A DNA stretch of 64,000 nt from contig CAYQXJ010000001.1 in the NCBI GenBank assembly GCA_964421565.1, positions 248,001 through 312,000 of the forward strand. Reading direction: 5' to 3'. Numbering within the stretch: position 1 is the first letter of the stretch; each line of letters begins with the position of its first letter. The notes beneath the pieces were generated by a model. It saw only the letters and a program-made list of their open reading frames with translations. It was not told the origin of the DNA and made no database searches. A program made the position numbers and the translations under genes. Below, in pieces: positions 15,954 through 23,824 of this stretch. This stretch comes from CAYQXJ01 sp964421565 (lineage in GTDB: Bacteria; Planctomycetota; Brocadiia; SM23-32).

Positions 15954-18581
15954 TTACTGCCGCCGACTTGATCGCAACTCAGTGACTATCTCGTGCAGCT
16001 TATTGAGCGCCTGCAGCGGCGTCATCTGGGTCGTATCGAGCGAGAGCAGTTCCTGCCGAAGTTTTGAGTCGGCCGGCTGGAACAGGGGCATCTGGACCAT
16101 GGCAGGGACGCGCGGGCTCTGGCTTTCCGGCATGAACCGAGGTCCATCGTTGGGGCCGATGGCGTTCTCCTCCAGGTGGGCGAGTATATCGCGTGAGCGT
16201 TCGAGGACATCCTCCGGCACGCCGGCCAGTTGTGCGACGTGTATGCCGTAGCTGCGATCAGTTGCGCCGGGCACCACGCGGTGGAGGAACGCGAGTTCGC
16301 CCTGCCATTCGCGCACCGCTACATTCAGGTTTGCCACCCCTTCGCTCGTGTTGGGGAGTTGGGCCAGCTCATGGTAGTGAGTGGCGAAGAGCGTTCTTGC
16401 GCCGATACGGCTGTGGATGTACTCCGCTGTCGCCCAGGCTATGCTCACGCCGTCGAACGTGCTCGTGCCGCGGCCGACTTCGTCGAGGATTATGAGGCTT
16501 CGCCCGGTGGCGTTGTTGAGGATGTTGGCCACTTCGATCATCTCTACCATGAAGGTGCTCTGGCCGCGGCGCTGTTCGTCACTGGCGCCCACGCGGGTGA
16601 AGATGCGGTCCGCCAGCCCCAGGCTCGCCGACTTCGCCGGCACGAACGAGCCCATGTGAGCCATCAACACGATCAGCGCCGTCTGGCGGATGTAGACACT
16701 CTTGCCCGCCATGTTGGGTCCGGTGATGATGAGCAGGCTGGATTCGCCGGGTGACATCTCGACATCATTGGGCACGAATTCCTCATCGAGCACTTGCTCG
16801 AGCACGGGATGGCGCCCCTCCTTCACGTTAAGAACGCAAGGTTCGACTATCTGGGGGCGCACGTACCTGTACTCGGCAGCGACGGTAGCCAGACAGCAGA
16901 GGACATCGAGTGCCGCGAGTGCCTCCGCGCTGCGCTGCAAGCGATCTGTGTGCTTGCCCACGTCGTCGCGCACCCGCTGGAACAGCTCGTACTCCAGCTC
17001 TTTGGACCGCTCGCCCGCGCTCAACACGGCCGATTCGCGCTCCTTCAGCTCAGGCGTTATGTATCGTTCGGCGTTCTTGAGGGTCTGCTTACGCGTGTAG
17101 CCATCGGGCACCTTGTCGCTGTGCGTATTGGTGACTTCGATGTAGTAGCCGAAGACTTTGTTGAAGCCTACCTTGAGCGAGGGGATGCCGGTTCGTTCCG
17201 CCTCTCGGCTCTCGAACTCGGCGATCCAGTTGCGGCCCTGGCGGGCGACGTTGCGCAAATCGTCGAGATCGGCACTGAAACCCTCGCGGATGATGCCGCC
17301 TTCGGTGAGGGCGGTGGGTGGGTCGTCCTTGATGGCGGTGGCAATCAGGGCCTCCACGTCGGCGCAGGGGTCCAGCGACTCTCGGAGCGCCTCCAGAAGG
17401 CCGGCCTCCACCGGCTGGAGCAATTCCTTGAGACGTGGCAGCCGACGCAGCGAGCGCCGCAGCGCGATGAGGTCTCGCGCGTTTGCCCGCCCGCAGGCTA
17501 CTTTGGTGGTGAGGCGCTCGATGTCATAGATATCTTTGAGCTCTTCTTCCAGGTTGTGCCGAAGCGTGCGGTTGGAGTAGAGTTCATCCACCGCGTTCAG
17601 GCGCTTCTCGATCTCCTGTTCTCGGCGCAAGGGAGTCAATATCCACCGCCGCAGCAGTCGGGCGCCCATGGGTGTGGCAGTGCGATCGAGCACGTCGATC
17701 AGCGTACCTTCCCTTGCCGAGCCACGCATGGTTTCGGTCAGTTCAAGGCTCCGGCGGGTTGTGGCGTCCAGTATCAGGTAGCGTTCGCCGAGGAATGGCT
17801 CCACCTTGCGGATATGGGCCAGCGTGCTGCGGTGCGTCTCCTGCAAATATGCGAGCAGGGCACCCGCCGCGCCGAGGGCGGGGCCCATGTCCTCGCAGCC
17901 GAACCCTTCCAGCGTTCTAACCTGCAGGTGGTCGAGCAATCGACGCCGGCCTTCATCGCACCCGAACTCCCACGGTGGCCGGCGGGTGACCATGCATTCG
18001 GCCGGCAGGTGGGGGAGGGTGGGATGCTTCTCGCCGTTCTCGGCCTGTTCCCGCTGGGCTACGAGGCATTCCGCCGGCGCGATGCGTTGCAGGCTGTCGG
18101 CGAGGCGGTCGGCGGGGACCTCCTCGAGCTCGAACTTGCCGGTGGAAAGGTCTACCCATGCCAGCCCGGCCATCGAGTCGGCGCTGCAGACGGCGAGCAG
18201 GTAGTTGTTCGCCCGGCTGTCGAGTATGTGCTCTTCGGTCAGCGTGCCGGGGGTCATCACGCGCGTGACGTCTCGTTCGACGAGTCCGCTCGCCTCGGCG
18301 GGATCCTGCACCTGGTCGCAGATGGCCACGCGATGGCCGGCGCGGATCAGGCGTTTGATGTAGCTATCAGCGGCGTGATGGGGGAAGCCCGCCATAGGGA
18401 CGGCGTCCTCGCCCTTCTCCCGACTGGTCAGGGCGAGCCCAAGCTCACGTGCGCAGACCTTGGCGTCGTCGAAGAACACCTCGTAGAAGTCGCCCATGCG
18501 GAACAGCAGCACGGCGTCTCGGTGCTTCTCCTTGAACGCCAGATACTGGCGCATCATCGGTGTCTGGGCGGACTTGGCCAT
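15954..18581 (-). CDS. mutS: DNA mismatch repair protein MutS
   Basis: MutS recognises base mismatches and small loops and recruits MutL. The 875-residue protein has the N-terminal mismatch-binding motif 'GDFYE' (F32 and E34), the connector and lever domains, and the C-terminal ABC-type ATPase. The ATPase shows Walker A 'GPNMAGKSVYIRQ', a conserved 'STFMVEM' segment, Walker B 'LIILDEVGRGTSTFDG' and 'FATHYHEL'. Length and motif order fit MutS1. The start at ATG 18581 removes 24 unconserved residues of the longer frame. A near-consensus promoter lies about 45 bp upstream. No mutL is in the window. Confidence 0.96.
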   Translation of the reverse strand: MAKSAQTPMMRQYLAFKEKHRDAVLLFRMGDFYEVFFDDAKVCARELGLALTSREKGEDAVPMAGFPHHAADSYIKRLIRAGHRVAICDQVQDPAEASGLVERDVTRVMTPGTLTEEHILDSRANNYLLAVCSADSMAGLAWVDLSTGKFELEEVPADRLADSLQRIAPAECLVAQREQAENGEKHPTLPHLPAECMVTRRPPWEFGCDEGRRRLLDHLQVRTLEGFGCEDMGPALGAAGALLAYLQETHRSTLAHIRKVEPFLGERYLILDATTRRSLELTETMRGSAREGTLIDVLDRTATPMGARLLRRWILTPLRREQEIEKRLNAVDELYSNRTLRHNLEEELKDIYDIERLTTKVACGRANARDLIALRRSLRRLPRLKELLQPVEAGLLEALRESLDPCADVEALIATAIKDDPPTALTEGGIIREGFSADLDDLRNVARQGRNWIAEFESREAERTGIPSLKVGFNKVFGYYIEVTNTHSDKVPDGYTRKQTLKNAERYITPELKERESAVLSAGERSKELEYELFQRVRDDVGKHTDRLQRSAEALAALDVLCCLATVAAEYRYVRPQIVEPCVLNVKEGRHPVLEQVLDEEFVPNDVEMSPGESSLLIITGPNMAGKSVYIRQTALIVLMAHMGSFVPAKSASLGLADRIFTRVGASDEQRRGQSTFMVEMIEVANILNNATGRSLIILDEVGRGTSTFDGVSIAWATAEYIHSRIGARTLFATHYHELAQLPNTSEGVANLNVAVREWQGELAFLHRVVPGATDRSYGIHVAQLAGVPEDVLERSRDILAHLEENAIGPNDGPRFMPESQSPRVPAMVQMPLFQPADSKLRQELLSLDTTQMTPLQALNKLHEIVTELRSSRRQ

Positions 18582-18624
18582 CGGCTCGACGGTTCGGTGC
18601 CGGCGGAGTGAAACGTCCACCGGT

Positions 18625-18653
18625 AGGATAAGGCGGCCCCGCCGGCCTGTCAA
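18625..18653 (-). promoter_or_regulatory. Promoter for mutS
   Basis: On the minus strand: TTGACA (18653-18648), a 17-bp spacer and TATCCT (18630-18625), about 44 bp upstream of the mutS ATG. Confidence 0.75.
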
Positions 18654-18794
18654 TTCTCGGGACCGCCGCGTGTGGGGCCGCCGAGGGAGACTGGTGCCGT
18701 GCGCCGTCCGGTGGAATCAAGCTGGCACACGGGGGCCGGAAGGTGCTACACTGGGTGCGTTCGGTCTGAGAGCAAAATCCGCGGGAGGCAGGGC

Positions 18795-19140
18795 ATGCGG
18801 GACGACGAAGACCGGCAGGGGCCTCTGCGACTGGCCCTGGGCTGGTTTCTGTACATCTTCCCGGGCTTTGGCCCGGCCCGGTTTGATCCTCGCCTTCCTG
18901 GTCATGCTCGCACTCGGCGTGGCTTTCCTGGCCGCGGCCATGGTGGTCGGCAGACGGCTGCACTATCTGGCGATGGTGATCAGTCTTCCGGGCGTCATCT
19001 GCTACGGCACGGCATGGAGCTGGCTGCTGTACGGCAGGGCCACTACGCCTGCGGAGGCGCTTTCGGAGTTAGACAGCGCCCAGTGGGTCGTGTTCGCGAT
19101 GCTGATGGTGGTTCCGGTTGCTGTCGTGCTGGGTACGTGA
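18795..19140 (+). pseudogene. Frameshifted small membrane protein, paralogue of the next gene
   Basis: The start ATG at 18795 follows GGGAGG. The first frame reads 'ALGWFLYIFPG' and then leaves the homologous path; the +1 frame continues from there with 'LARPGLILAFLV' and runs through two membrane segments ('VICYGTAWSWLLYG') to TGA at 19140. Both halves align with the intact neighbour, which has 'AGIWFLDFFPG', 'LMQPGLVLLSLI' and 'VVCYGTAWCWVLYG'. Removing one T from the run at 18867-18869 would restore a continuous protein of about 114 residues without the neighbour's zinc ribbon. It is either a recent pseudogene or a sequencing/assembly error. Function is unknown. Confidence 0.7.
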
Positions 19141-19186
19141 GGGCGGTGGCCCGGTGCCGGGCAATCGGCGCAAGGAGGAACGGCGT

Positions 19187-19678
19187 ATGAGTCCGCTCAA
19201 ATGCAGGTCATGCAGCGCTGAAGTGCCCGGCGGCAGCAAGTTTTGCGCGCATTGCGGGGCGCGCTTAGTGCCGAATGGCGTGCCCGACCGGCCGGTCATC
19301 GTGCGCGAGGAGCCCGACGACGATGAGGACCTGGAGCCAGGGGCGCTGGTGCGCGCCGGCATTTGGTTCCTGGACTTCTTTCCCGGCCTGATGCAGCCCG
19401 GCCTGGTGCTTCTGTCTCTGATCGCCGTCGCCGCCGGGGGCTACCTGATCCAACTGGGCATAGGAATCCTGATGCTCGGAGCGCCTTTTGCTGGCGTCGC
19501 TATCGGCGCGTTCGGGGTAGTCTGCTACGGCACGGCATGGTGCTGGGTGCTCTACGGCTACATATGCCTGCCGTCGGAGGCCATGGCGGAGTTTGACGGC
19601 AAGAAGTGGTTAGTGCTGAGCCTGGCCATCGCCGGGCCCGTCGCCGGCGTCTGGGCCCTGGTGAACGTGGGGGGCTGA
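19187..19678 (+). CDS. Zinc-ribbon membrane protein
   Basis: The protein is 163 residues and starts at the ATG at 19187, behind a near-perfect AAGGAGGA site. An N-terminal zinc ribbon has two CxxC knuckles ('CRSC' at 6-9 and 'CAHC' about 15 residues later), followed by an acidic linker ('EEPDDDEDLEPG'). Three hydrophobic segments follow (about 60-80, 84-105 and 112-130, then one near the C terminus). The membrane part is clearly paralogous to the frameshifted ORF immediately upstream. I do not recognise a named family. The topology suggests a small multi-pass inner-membrane protein with a cytoplasmic zinc ribbon. Confidence 0.75.
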   Translation: MSPLKCRSCSAEVPGGSKFCAHCGARLVPNGVPDRPVIVREEPDDDEDLEPGALVRAGIWFLDFFPGLMQPGLVLLSLIAVAAGGYLIQLGIGILMLGAPFAGVAIGAFGVVCYGTAWCWVLYGYICLPSEAMAEFDGKKWLVLSLAIAGPVAGVWALVNVGG

Positions 19679-19921
19679 GGGCTGCGGGGGGCCTGTGGGG
19701 CGCTCCTGTGAGAGCAGCATGCCGGCAATCACGATGATCACGCCGATCAGTATCGCCAGGCCGATGATCCGCAAACGCCGGCGCAGCAGCAGCGTGCGCA
19801 CCTCTCTGCCGCAACGAGGGCAGTGCGGGCGCAGTTCAGTGCGGTAAGCCTGGAAATCTTCCTGGCAGTGGGAGCACGTGACGGTTCGCCTCTGTCCCGA
19901 TTCGCCCGTTCTTCTGGCCAT
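19610..19921 (-). CDS. Small zinc-ribbon protein with one membrane helix
   Basis: This 103-residue minus-strand ORF has GGAGG eight bases before its ATG at 19921. It encodes 'VTCSHCQEDFQAYRTELRPHCPRCGRE', split here as two CxxC knuckles (CSHC and CPRC), then a basic stretch and one strong hydrophobic helix ('IIGLAILIGVIIVIAGMLL'). It ends in a Pro/Gly/His-rich tail. The tail overlaps the end of the convergent zinc-ribbon gene by 69 bp. The knuckles and helix make chance unlikely, but the overlap keeps confidence moderate. Function unknown. Confidence 0.55.
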   Translation of the reverse strand: MARRTGESGQRRTVTCSHCQEDFQAYRTELRPHCPRCGREVRTLLLRRRLRIIGLAILIGVIIVIAGMLLSQERPTGPPQPSAPHVHQGPDAGDGPGDGQAQH

Positions 19922-19944
19922 GCCTTTGCCTCCGGCGGTTCCCT

Positions 19945-19973
19945 TTGACAGTCTCCCAGCTTTGCTCTATACT
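19945..19973 (+). promoter_or_regulatory. Promoter for rplM-rpsI
   Basis: TTGACA (19945-19950), a 17-bp spacer and TATACT (19968-19973). The rplM ATG lies about 60 bp after the expected start point. Confidence 0.82.
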
Positions 19974-20037
19974 ACGCACTGTGCCCGCCCCAGGGCAAGC
20001 GGATAGTGTACGCTTCCATTCTACCCGTGAGACAGCG

Positions 20038-20472
20038 ATGCATACTCAGTTTGTCAGCAAAGAAGATGCCCGGCACGATCGGCGCTGGTATCAGGTGGAT
20101 GCGTCCGGCCGCACGCTGGGCCGGCTGGCGACCCGTGTTGCGATGGTTCTGATGGGCAAGGACAGACCCGACTACACGCCAAACAGCGATACGGGCGCCT
20201 TCGTGGTGGTGACCAATGCCGAGAAAGTCGAGGTGACCGGCCGCAAGCGACAGCAGAAGGTGTACCAGCGCTACTCAGGCTACCCGGGGGGGCGCAAGGA
20301 GATACCGTTCGAGGAGATGATCGATCGGCACCCGGACCGCGTGATCCGCGAGGCCGTGCGTCGCATGCTGCCGAAGAACAAGCTGGGCAAAGAGATGTTG
20401 AAGAAGCTGAAGGTGTATGCGGGACCGGATCACCCGCACACCTATCATAAGCCGGAGACGTTGGAGATCTGA
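20038..20472 (+). CDS. rplM: 50S ribosomal protein L13
   Basis: L13 binds 23S rRNA early in large-subunit assembly. The 144-residue protein has the family landmarks: 'RWYQVDASGRTLGRLAT', 'LMGKDRPDYTP', 'GDxVVVxNAEKVEVTGRK'-type segment ('FVVVTNAEKVEVTG'), 'YQRYSGYPGG' and the C-terminal 'YAGPDHPHTYHKPE'. The start ATG at 20038 matches the family's N terminus; the frame is open further upstream only through the promoter region. It is followed after 36 bp by rpsI, the near-universal bacterial L13-S9 arrangement. Confidence 0.97.
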   Translation: MHTQFVSKEDARHDRRWYQVDASGRTLGRLATRVAMVLMGKDRPDYTPNSDTGAFVVVTNAEKVEVTGRKRQQKVYQRYSGYPGGRKEIPFEEMIDRHPDRVIREAVRRMLPKNKLGKEMLKKLKVYAGPDHPHTYHKPETLEI

Positions 20473-20508
20473 CCCGAACCGAACGCGCAGAAGAGGGAAT
20501 GCAGAGCT

Positions 20509-20901
20509 ATGGCCGATGACTACATCTGGGGATTGGGCCGCCGCAAGAGCGCCGTCGCGCGCGTGAGGATGCGGCCCGGCACCGGAGCCATGAAGATTAA
20601 TGGTCGGGATATGGAGGAGTACTTCACCCGAGAGGACCACCAGGGCCGCGTGCGCGAACCCCTGCGCGTTACACACAACCAGGGGCGCTGGGACGTGTTC
20701 GTGAACGCGAACGGTGGGGGGATCACCGGCCAGGCCGGAGCGGTTCAGCTCGGCCTGGCGCGGGCGTTGCAGAAGGTCGACCCCTCCCTGCGCCCGGTGC
20801 TTAAGGAGAACGGTCTGCTAACGCGCGATGATCGCATAGTCGAGCGTAAGAAGTACGGCAAGCGCGGCGCGCGGCGTTCCCCGCAGTTCAGCAAGAGGTA
20901 A
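20509..20901 (+). CDS. rpsI: 30S ribosomal protein S9
   Basis: S9 lies in the head of the small subunit, with its C-terminal tail reaching the P-site tRNA. The 130-residue protein has 'GLGRRKSAVARVRM', 'INGRDMEEYF', 'GQAGAVQLGLARAL' and the hallmark C-terminal end 'RRSPQFSKR', whose last Lys-Arg contacts tRNA. It is co-transcribed with rplM, and an intrinsic terminator follows 36 bp after the stop codon. Confidence 0.97.
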   Translation: MADDYIWGLGRRKSAVARVRMRPGTGAMKINGRDMEEYFTREDHQGRVREPLRVTHNQGRWDVFVNANGGGITGQAGAVQLGLARALQKVDPSLRPVLKENGLLTRDDRIVERKKYGKRGARRSPQFSKR

Positions 20902-20936
20902 CCGAGTCGTCTCCTCCCACAGGGGGAAGAACAACG

Positions 20937-20978
20937 GACGCCCGGCGGCCTGTGCGAGCCGGGCGCCCGTTTTGTTTG
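20937..20978 (+). terminator. Intrinsic terminator after rpsI
   Basis: An 8-bp perfect GC stem, CGCCCGGC (20939-20946) with GCCGGGCG (20958-20965), has an 11-base loop and is followed by a T-rich run (TTTTGTTTG from 20970). It ends the rplM-rpsI transcript. Confidence 0.85.
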
Positions 20979-21001
20979 TCGCTGTTCTTCGGCGACGGCG
21001 C

Positions 21002-21757
21002 TCAGGCCGACTCCGCCATCTCCGCCACGAGCTGATCTGGCAGGTTGAAGTTGGAGTAAACGTTCACCACGTCGGCGTCGTCCTCCAGCTCTTCCATCAG
21101 CAGAAGCATCTTGCGGCCATTGTCCACATTCAGGTCGACGTAGCTGTTCGGCACCTGGGTGATCTCTGCGGATTCAACCGGCAGGCCGGAGTCCTTCAGG
21201 GCTTTGCGCACCGCGTGGAATTCACCAGCATCGCAGCTTACTTCGAAGACGTCCCCCGCCTCCTCGAAGTCCTCCGCTCCAGCTTCTATGACTGCTTCAA
21301 GCAAGTCATCTGCACTCAGATTGTGGCGGCTGATCATGACGAGCCCCCGCGTCTCGAATGACCACGCCACGCATCCGTTGGCGCCGAGTTCACCGCCATG
21401 GTCGGAGAATATCTTCCGCACGTGAGCGGTGGTGCGGTTACGGTTATCGGTCAGCGCGTCTACCATCACGGCGGCGCCGCCGGGCCCGTAGCCCTCGAAA
21501 CGGACCGGCTCAACCCTCTGGCCCTCCAGCTCGCCGGCGCCCTTGAGGATGGCCCGCTCGATGTTGTCCTTCGGCATATTCGCCTCTTTGGCTGCATCGA
21601 TGGCGTACTGCAGTTCAAGGTTCGTATTCGGGTCCTTTCCCCCCTCGCGCACGGCGGTCATGATCTGCTTGGAGATGCGGCTGAAGATCTTCCCTCGTCG
21701 CTTGTCTTCCTTCTCCTTCTTGTGCTTGATGCCCGCCCAGTGTGAGTGTCCGGCCAT
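21002..21757 (-). CDS. YebC/PmpR family (TACO1-like) regulatory protein
   Basis: The 251-residue protein starts at the ATG at 21757 with 'MAGHSHWAGIKHKKEKED', the signature N terminus of the family; GGGAG precedes it. Further blocks are 'IFSRISKQI', 'DNIERAILKG', 'YGPGGAAVMVDALTDNRNRT' (cited in part) and an acidic C-terminal domain. Family members have been described both as DNA-binding regulators and, more recently, as translation factors that help ribosomes through proline-rich stretches; the mitochondrial member is TACO1. Which role applies here is not visible. It converges on rpsI across the terminator. Its own leader is about 180 bp long. Confidence 0.94.
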   Translation of the reverse strand: MAGHSHWAGIKHKKEKEDKRRGKIFSRISKQIMTAVREGGKDPNTNLELQYAIDAAKEANMPKDNIERAILKGAGELEGQRVEPVRFEGYGPGGAAVMVDALTDNRNRTTAHVRKIFSDHGGELGANGCVAWSFETRGLVMISRHNLSADDLLEAVIEAGAEDFEEAGDVFEVSCDAGEFHAVRKALKDSGLPVESAEITQVPNSYVDLNVDNGRKMLLLMEELEDDADVVNVYSNFNLPDQLVAEMAESA

Positions 21758-21947
21758 GGTATTGCTCCCGGTGAGTGTTGGCGTGAGTTGACGGAGCGCA
21801 GGGGTGCGGTCAGCGAACGTGTCCGAGCGGGGGAGGCTTTCGCTTGCGCGGAACACGCCTGACGAGCGTGGTGTCGCCGGGGCTGGGGAGTGGTGAGATC
21901 GCCATCGCCTCTACACTGTGCTGGGCAAGCATTCGTTTACATCCGTG

Positions 21948-21976
21948 ATTATAGGCGAACAGGGCCGTTCGGGAAA
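21948..21976 (-). promoter_or_regulatory. Candidate promoter for the YebC-family gene
   Basis: A perfect TATAAT on the minus strand (21953-21948) has a poor -35 (TTTCCC, 21976-21971) 17 bp upstream. The gene start is about 190 bp downstream, so a long leader is implied. Confidence 0.35.
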
Positions 21977-22011
21977 GCCCCGAGCGTTTCTTCGTCCCGC
22001 GCCGGCATGAG

Positions 22012-22473
22012 ATGTGCTCCACGTCCCTTGCGGACACCCCTGTGTCATTATGGACGGAGCCGCCTGAATTGCGTGAGTTCGCAATCTACCGTGCGGGCAG
22101 AGAGGGCGTTCTGTTGGAACGCGTGGATACAGCCCTCTCTGTATGGGAGCGCTTCCGCGGTCTGATGCTGCGCAGGCAACTTGCCGAGGGCCATGGGCTG
22201 CTTTTGCCCGACTGCCGCAGCATTCACACCTGTTTCATGCGGTTTCCGATCGACGTAGTGTACCTGGATGAAGACAACTGCGTCAGCCGGATCATCCCCC
22301 GTATGCGGCCGTGGCGGATCTCGGTGTGTTGGGCGGCACGCTTCGTGCTCGAGGCGCCGGCGGGATGGTCAGAGCGCGTCGGGCTGAAGAGGGGCGACGT
22401 TCTGCGCTTTGACTTCGCCGAGCATAGCCATCCCGACCTGGAACGCGAGCAGGCCCCGGCCCAGACGTCGTGA
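22012..22473 (+). CDS. DUF192 family protein
   Basis: The 153-residue ORF matches the DUF192 fold. It has 'ALSVWERFRGLMLRRQL' near residue 40, 'GLLLPDCRSIHTCFMRFPIDVVYLD' in the middle (cited in part), and 'VLEAPAGWSERVGLKRGDVL' near the end. The family is widespread and uncharacterised; many members are exported, but this one shows no signal peptide. The start is uncertain: no ribosome-binding site is convincing, and GTG at 22042 or TTG at 22069 would also keep the conserved core. It lies between divergent yebC and convergent ilvC. Confidence 0.8.
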   Translation: MCSTSLADTPVSLWTEPPELREFAIYRAGREGVLLERVDTALSVWERFRGLMLRRQLAEGHGLLLPDCRSIHTCFMRFPIDVVYLDEDNCVSRIIPRMRPWRISVCWAARFVLEAPAGWSERVGLKRGDVLRFDFAEHSHPDLEREQAPAQTS

Positions 22474-22508
22474 GCTCAGGCAAGTCGCGAGCGCGCCATG
22501 GAGCCAGG

Positions 22509-23573
22509 CTACGCCTCCGGGGCTCCCCAGTTCTCAGGGCGCAGGCTGCGAACGGCCGCGCCAGCCCGCCACATCTCACTCTCGCGCATCTCGGCCAGTT
22601 CGCGGTTGAGCCGCTGCTGGTAGTCGGGCGCGGCGTTCGCCTCCAGCACGATCTTCGTTTCCGTGCCGTCTTTGACGCGCCTGTAAAGCTCCTCGAAAAC
22701 CGGCTCCACCGCCTCCCGAAACTTGTGCCGCCAGTCGAGCGCTCCGCGCTGGGCAGTAGTGCTGCAGTTAGCGTACATCCAGTCCATACCGTTCTCGCCG
22801 ACCAGCCGAATCAGGCTCTGCGTTAGCTCCTCGACGGTTTCGTTGAAGGCTTCGCTTGGGCTGTGGCCGTGTTCGCGCAGGCAGTTGTACTGAGCTTCCA
22901 TCACACCCGCGAGCGCGCCCATCAGCACGCCGCGTTCGCCCGTGAGGTCGCTGTACACCTCGCCTTCGAATGTGGTGGGGAACATGTAGCCGCTACCGAT
23001 GGCAATACCCACGGCGAGGCAGCGCTCCTCGGCGCGTCCCGTGGCGTCCTGTTCCACGGCGAAGCTGCTGTTTATGCCGCTGCCGGCCAAGAAGTTGCGG
23101 CGAACACTGGTGCCAGAGCCCTTCGGTGCGACCAGAATGACGTCGACGTCTTCGGGGGGGACGACGCCCGTCTGGTCGCTGTAGACGATTGAGAAGCCAT
23201 GGCTGAAGTAGAGCGTATCCCCGCTGTTCAGGCACTCCTTGACCTTCGGCCACAGGATCATCTGAGCCGCATCGCTGACGAGGTACTGTATTATCGTACC
23301 CTTGCGAGCCGCCTCTTCGATGTCGAAAAGGGTTTCGCCCGGCACCCAGCCGTCGCCGATGGCTTTCTGCCAATCTTTCTCGAACTCGGGGCTCTGGCCG
23401 ATAATGACCTCGAACCCATTATCCCGCATGTTCAGCGACTGGGCCGGGCCTTGCACGCCGTATCCGAGCACGCAGATCGTTTCGTCGGCAAGGACTTCCC
23501 GTGCCTTCTCCAGCGGGAACTCATCGCGAGTTATGACTTCCTCTTCCACACCACCGAAGTTGATTCTGGCCAT
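22509..23573 (-). CDS. ilvC: Ketol-acid reductoisomerase
   Basis: IlvC isomerises and reduces acetolactate or acetohydroxybutyrate in valine, leucine and isoleucine synthesis. The 354-residue protein starts at the ATG at 23573 behind GAGGAG. The Rossmann motif is 'GYGVQGPAQSLNMRDNG', a variant of the commoner GYGSQGHA form. The metal and substrate residues appear in 'FAVEQDATGRAEER', 'FEGEVYSDLTGER' and 'NCSTTAQRGA'. The variant NADPH loop suggests a subgroup shared with Bacteroidetes-type enzymes (from memory). It is a single gene with its own promoter and a leader of about 100 bp. Confidence 0.94.
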   Translation of the reverse strand: MARINFGGVEEEVITRDEFPLEKAREVLADETICVLGYGVQGPAQSLNMRDNGFEVIIGQSPEFEKDWQKAIGDGWVPGETLFDIEEAARKGTIIQYLVSDAAQMILWPKVKECLNSGDTLYFSHGFSIVYSDQTGVVPPEDVDVILVAPKGSGTSVRRNFLAGSGINSSFAVEQDATGRAEERCLAVGIAIGSGYMFPTTFEGEVYSDLTGERGVLMGALAGVMEAQYNCLREHGHSPSEAFNETVEELTQSLIRLVGENGMDWMYANCSTTAQRGALDWRHKFREAVEPVFEELYRRVKDGTETKIVLEANAAPDYQQRLNRELAEMRESEMWRAGAAVRSLRPENWGAPEA

Positions 23574-23595
23574 AGTGGGGCTCCTCAGTCGGTAA

Positions 23596-23610
23596 GCTCC
23601 CGGCGGGAGC
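23596..23610 (-). repeat. Leader hairpin upstream of ilvC
   Basis: A 6-bp perfect stem, GCTCCC and GGGAGC around a three-base loop, lies 22 bp upstream of the ilvC ATG inside the predicted leader. No T-run follows, so it is not a terminator; a role in translation is possible but unsupported. Confidence 0.35.
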
Positions 23611-23673
23611 ATGTTTGGAATCTCCGCTCATGGCGGACGCCGGAAGGCAGCCGGCCCGCCCAAGCAGCAAGGT

Positions 23674-23702
23674 ATTATGTAGCATGTGGGGTGTTGCTGC
23701 AA
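23674..23702 (-). promoter_or_regulatory. Promoter for ilvC
   Basis: On the minus strand: TTGCAG (23702-23697), a 17-bp spacer and CATAAT (23679-23674), about 100 bp upstream of the ATG. Confidence 0.6.
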
Positions 23703-23824
23703 GCGCCGGAAGGCGCTGCCCTGGCCCTGGCAGGGGCGCAGCGATTGACTGAGCGCAGGTCCTTTGGATACTCTTCCTCCCGTCGACAACCAACTGCGGC
23801 GCCGACTTTGACAGGAGCCGAGCC

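Noticed and set aside
16794..18611. A 605-codon open frame on the plus strand across mutS
   Set aside because: It is fully antisense to mutS, and its translation is rich in His, Gly and Val with no domain pattern. It is a codon-bias shadow of a GC-rich gene.
21810..22037. A 75-codon minus-strand ORF upstream of yebC
   Set aside because: It is basic, low in structure and overlaps both the yebC leader and the DUF192 gene; no supporting motif or ribosome-binding site.
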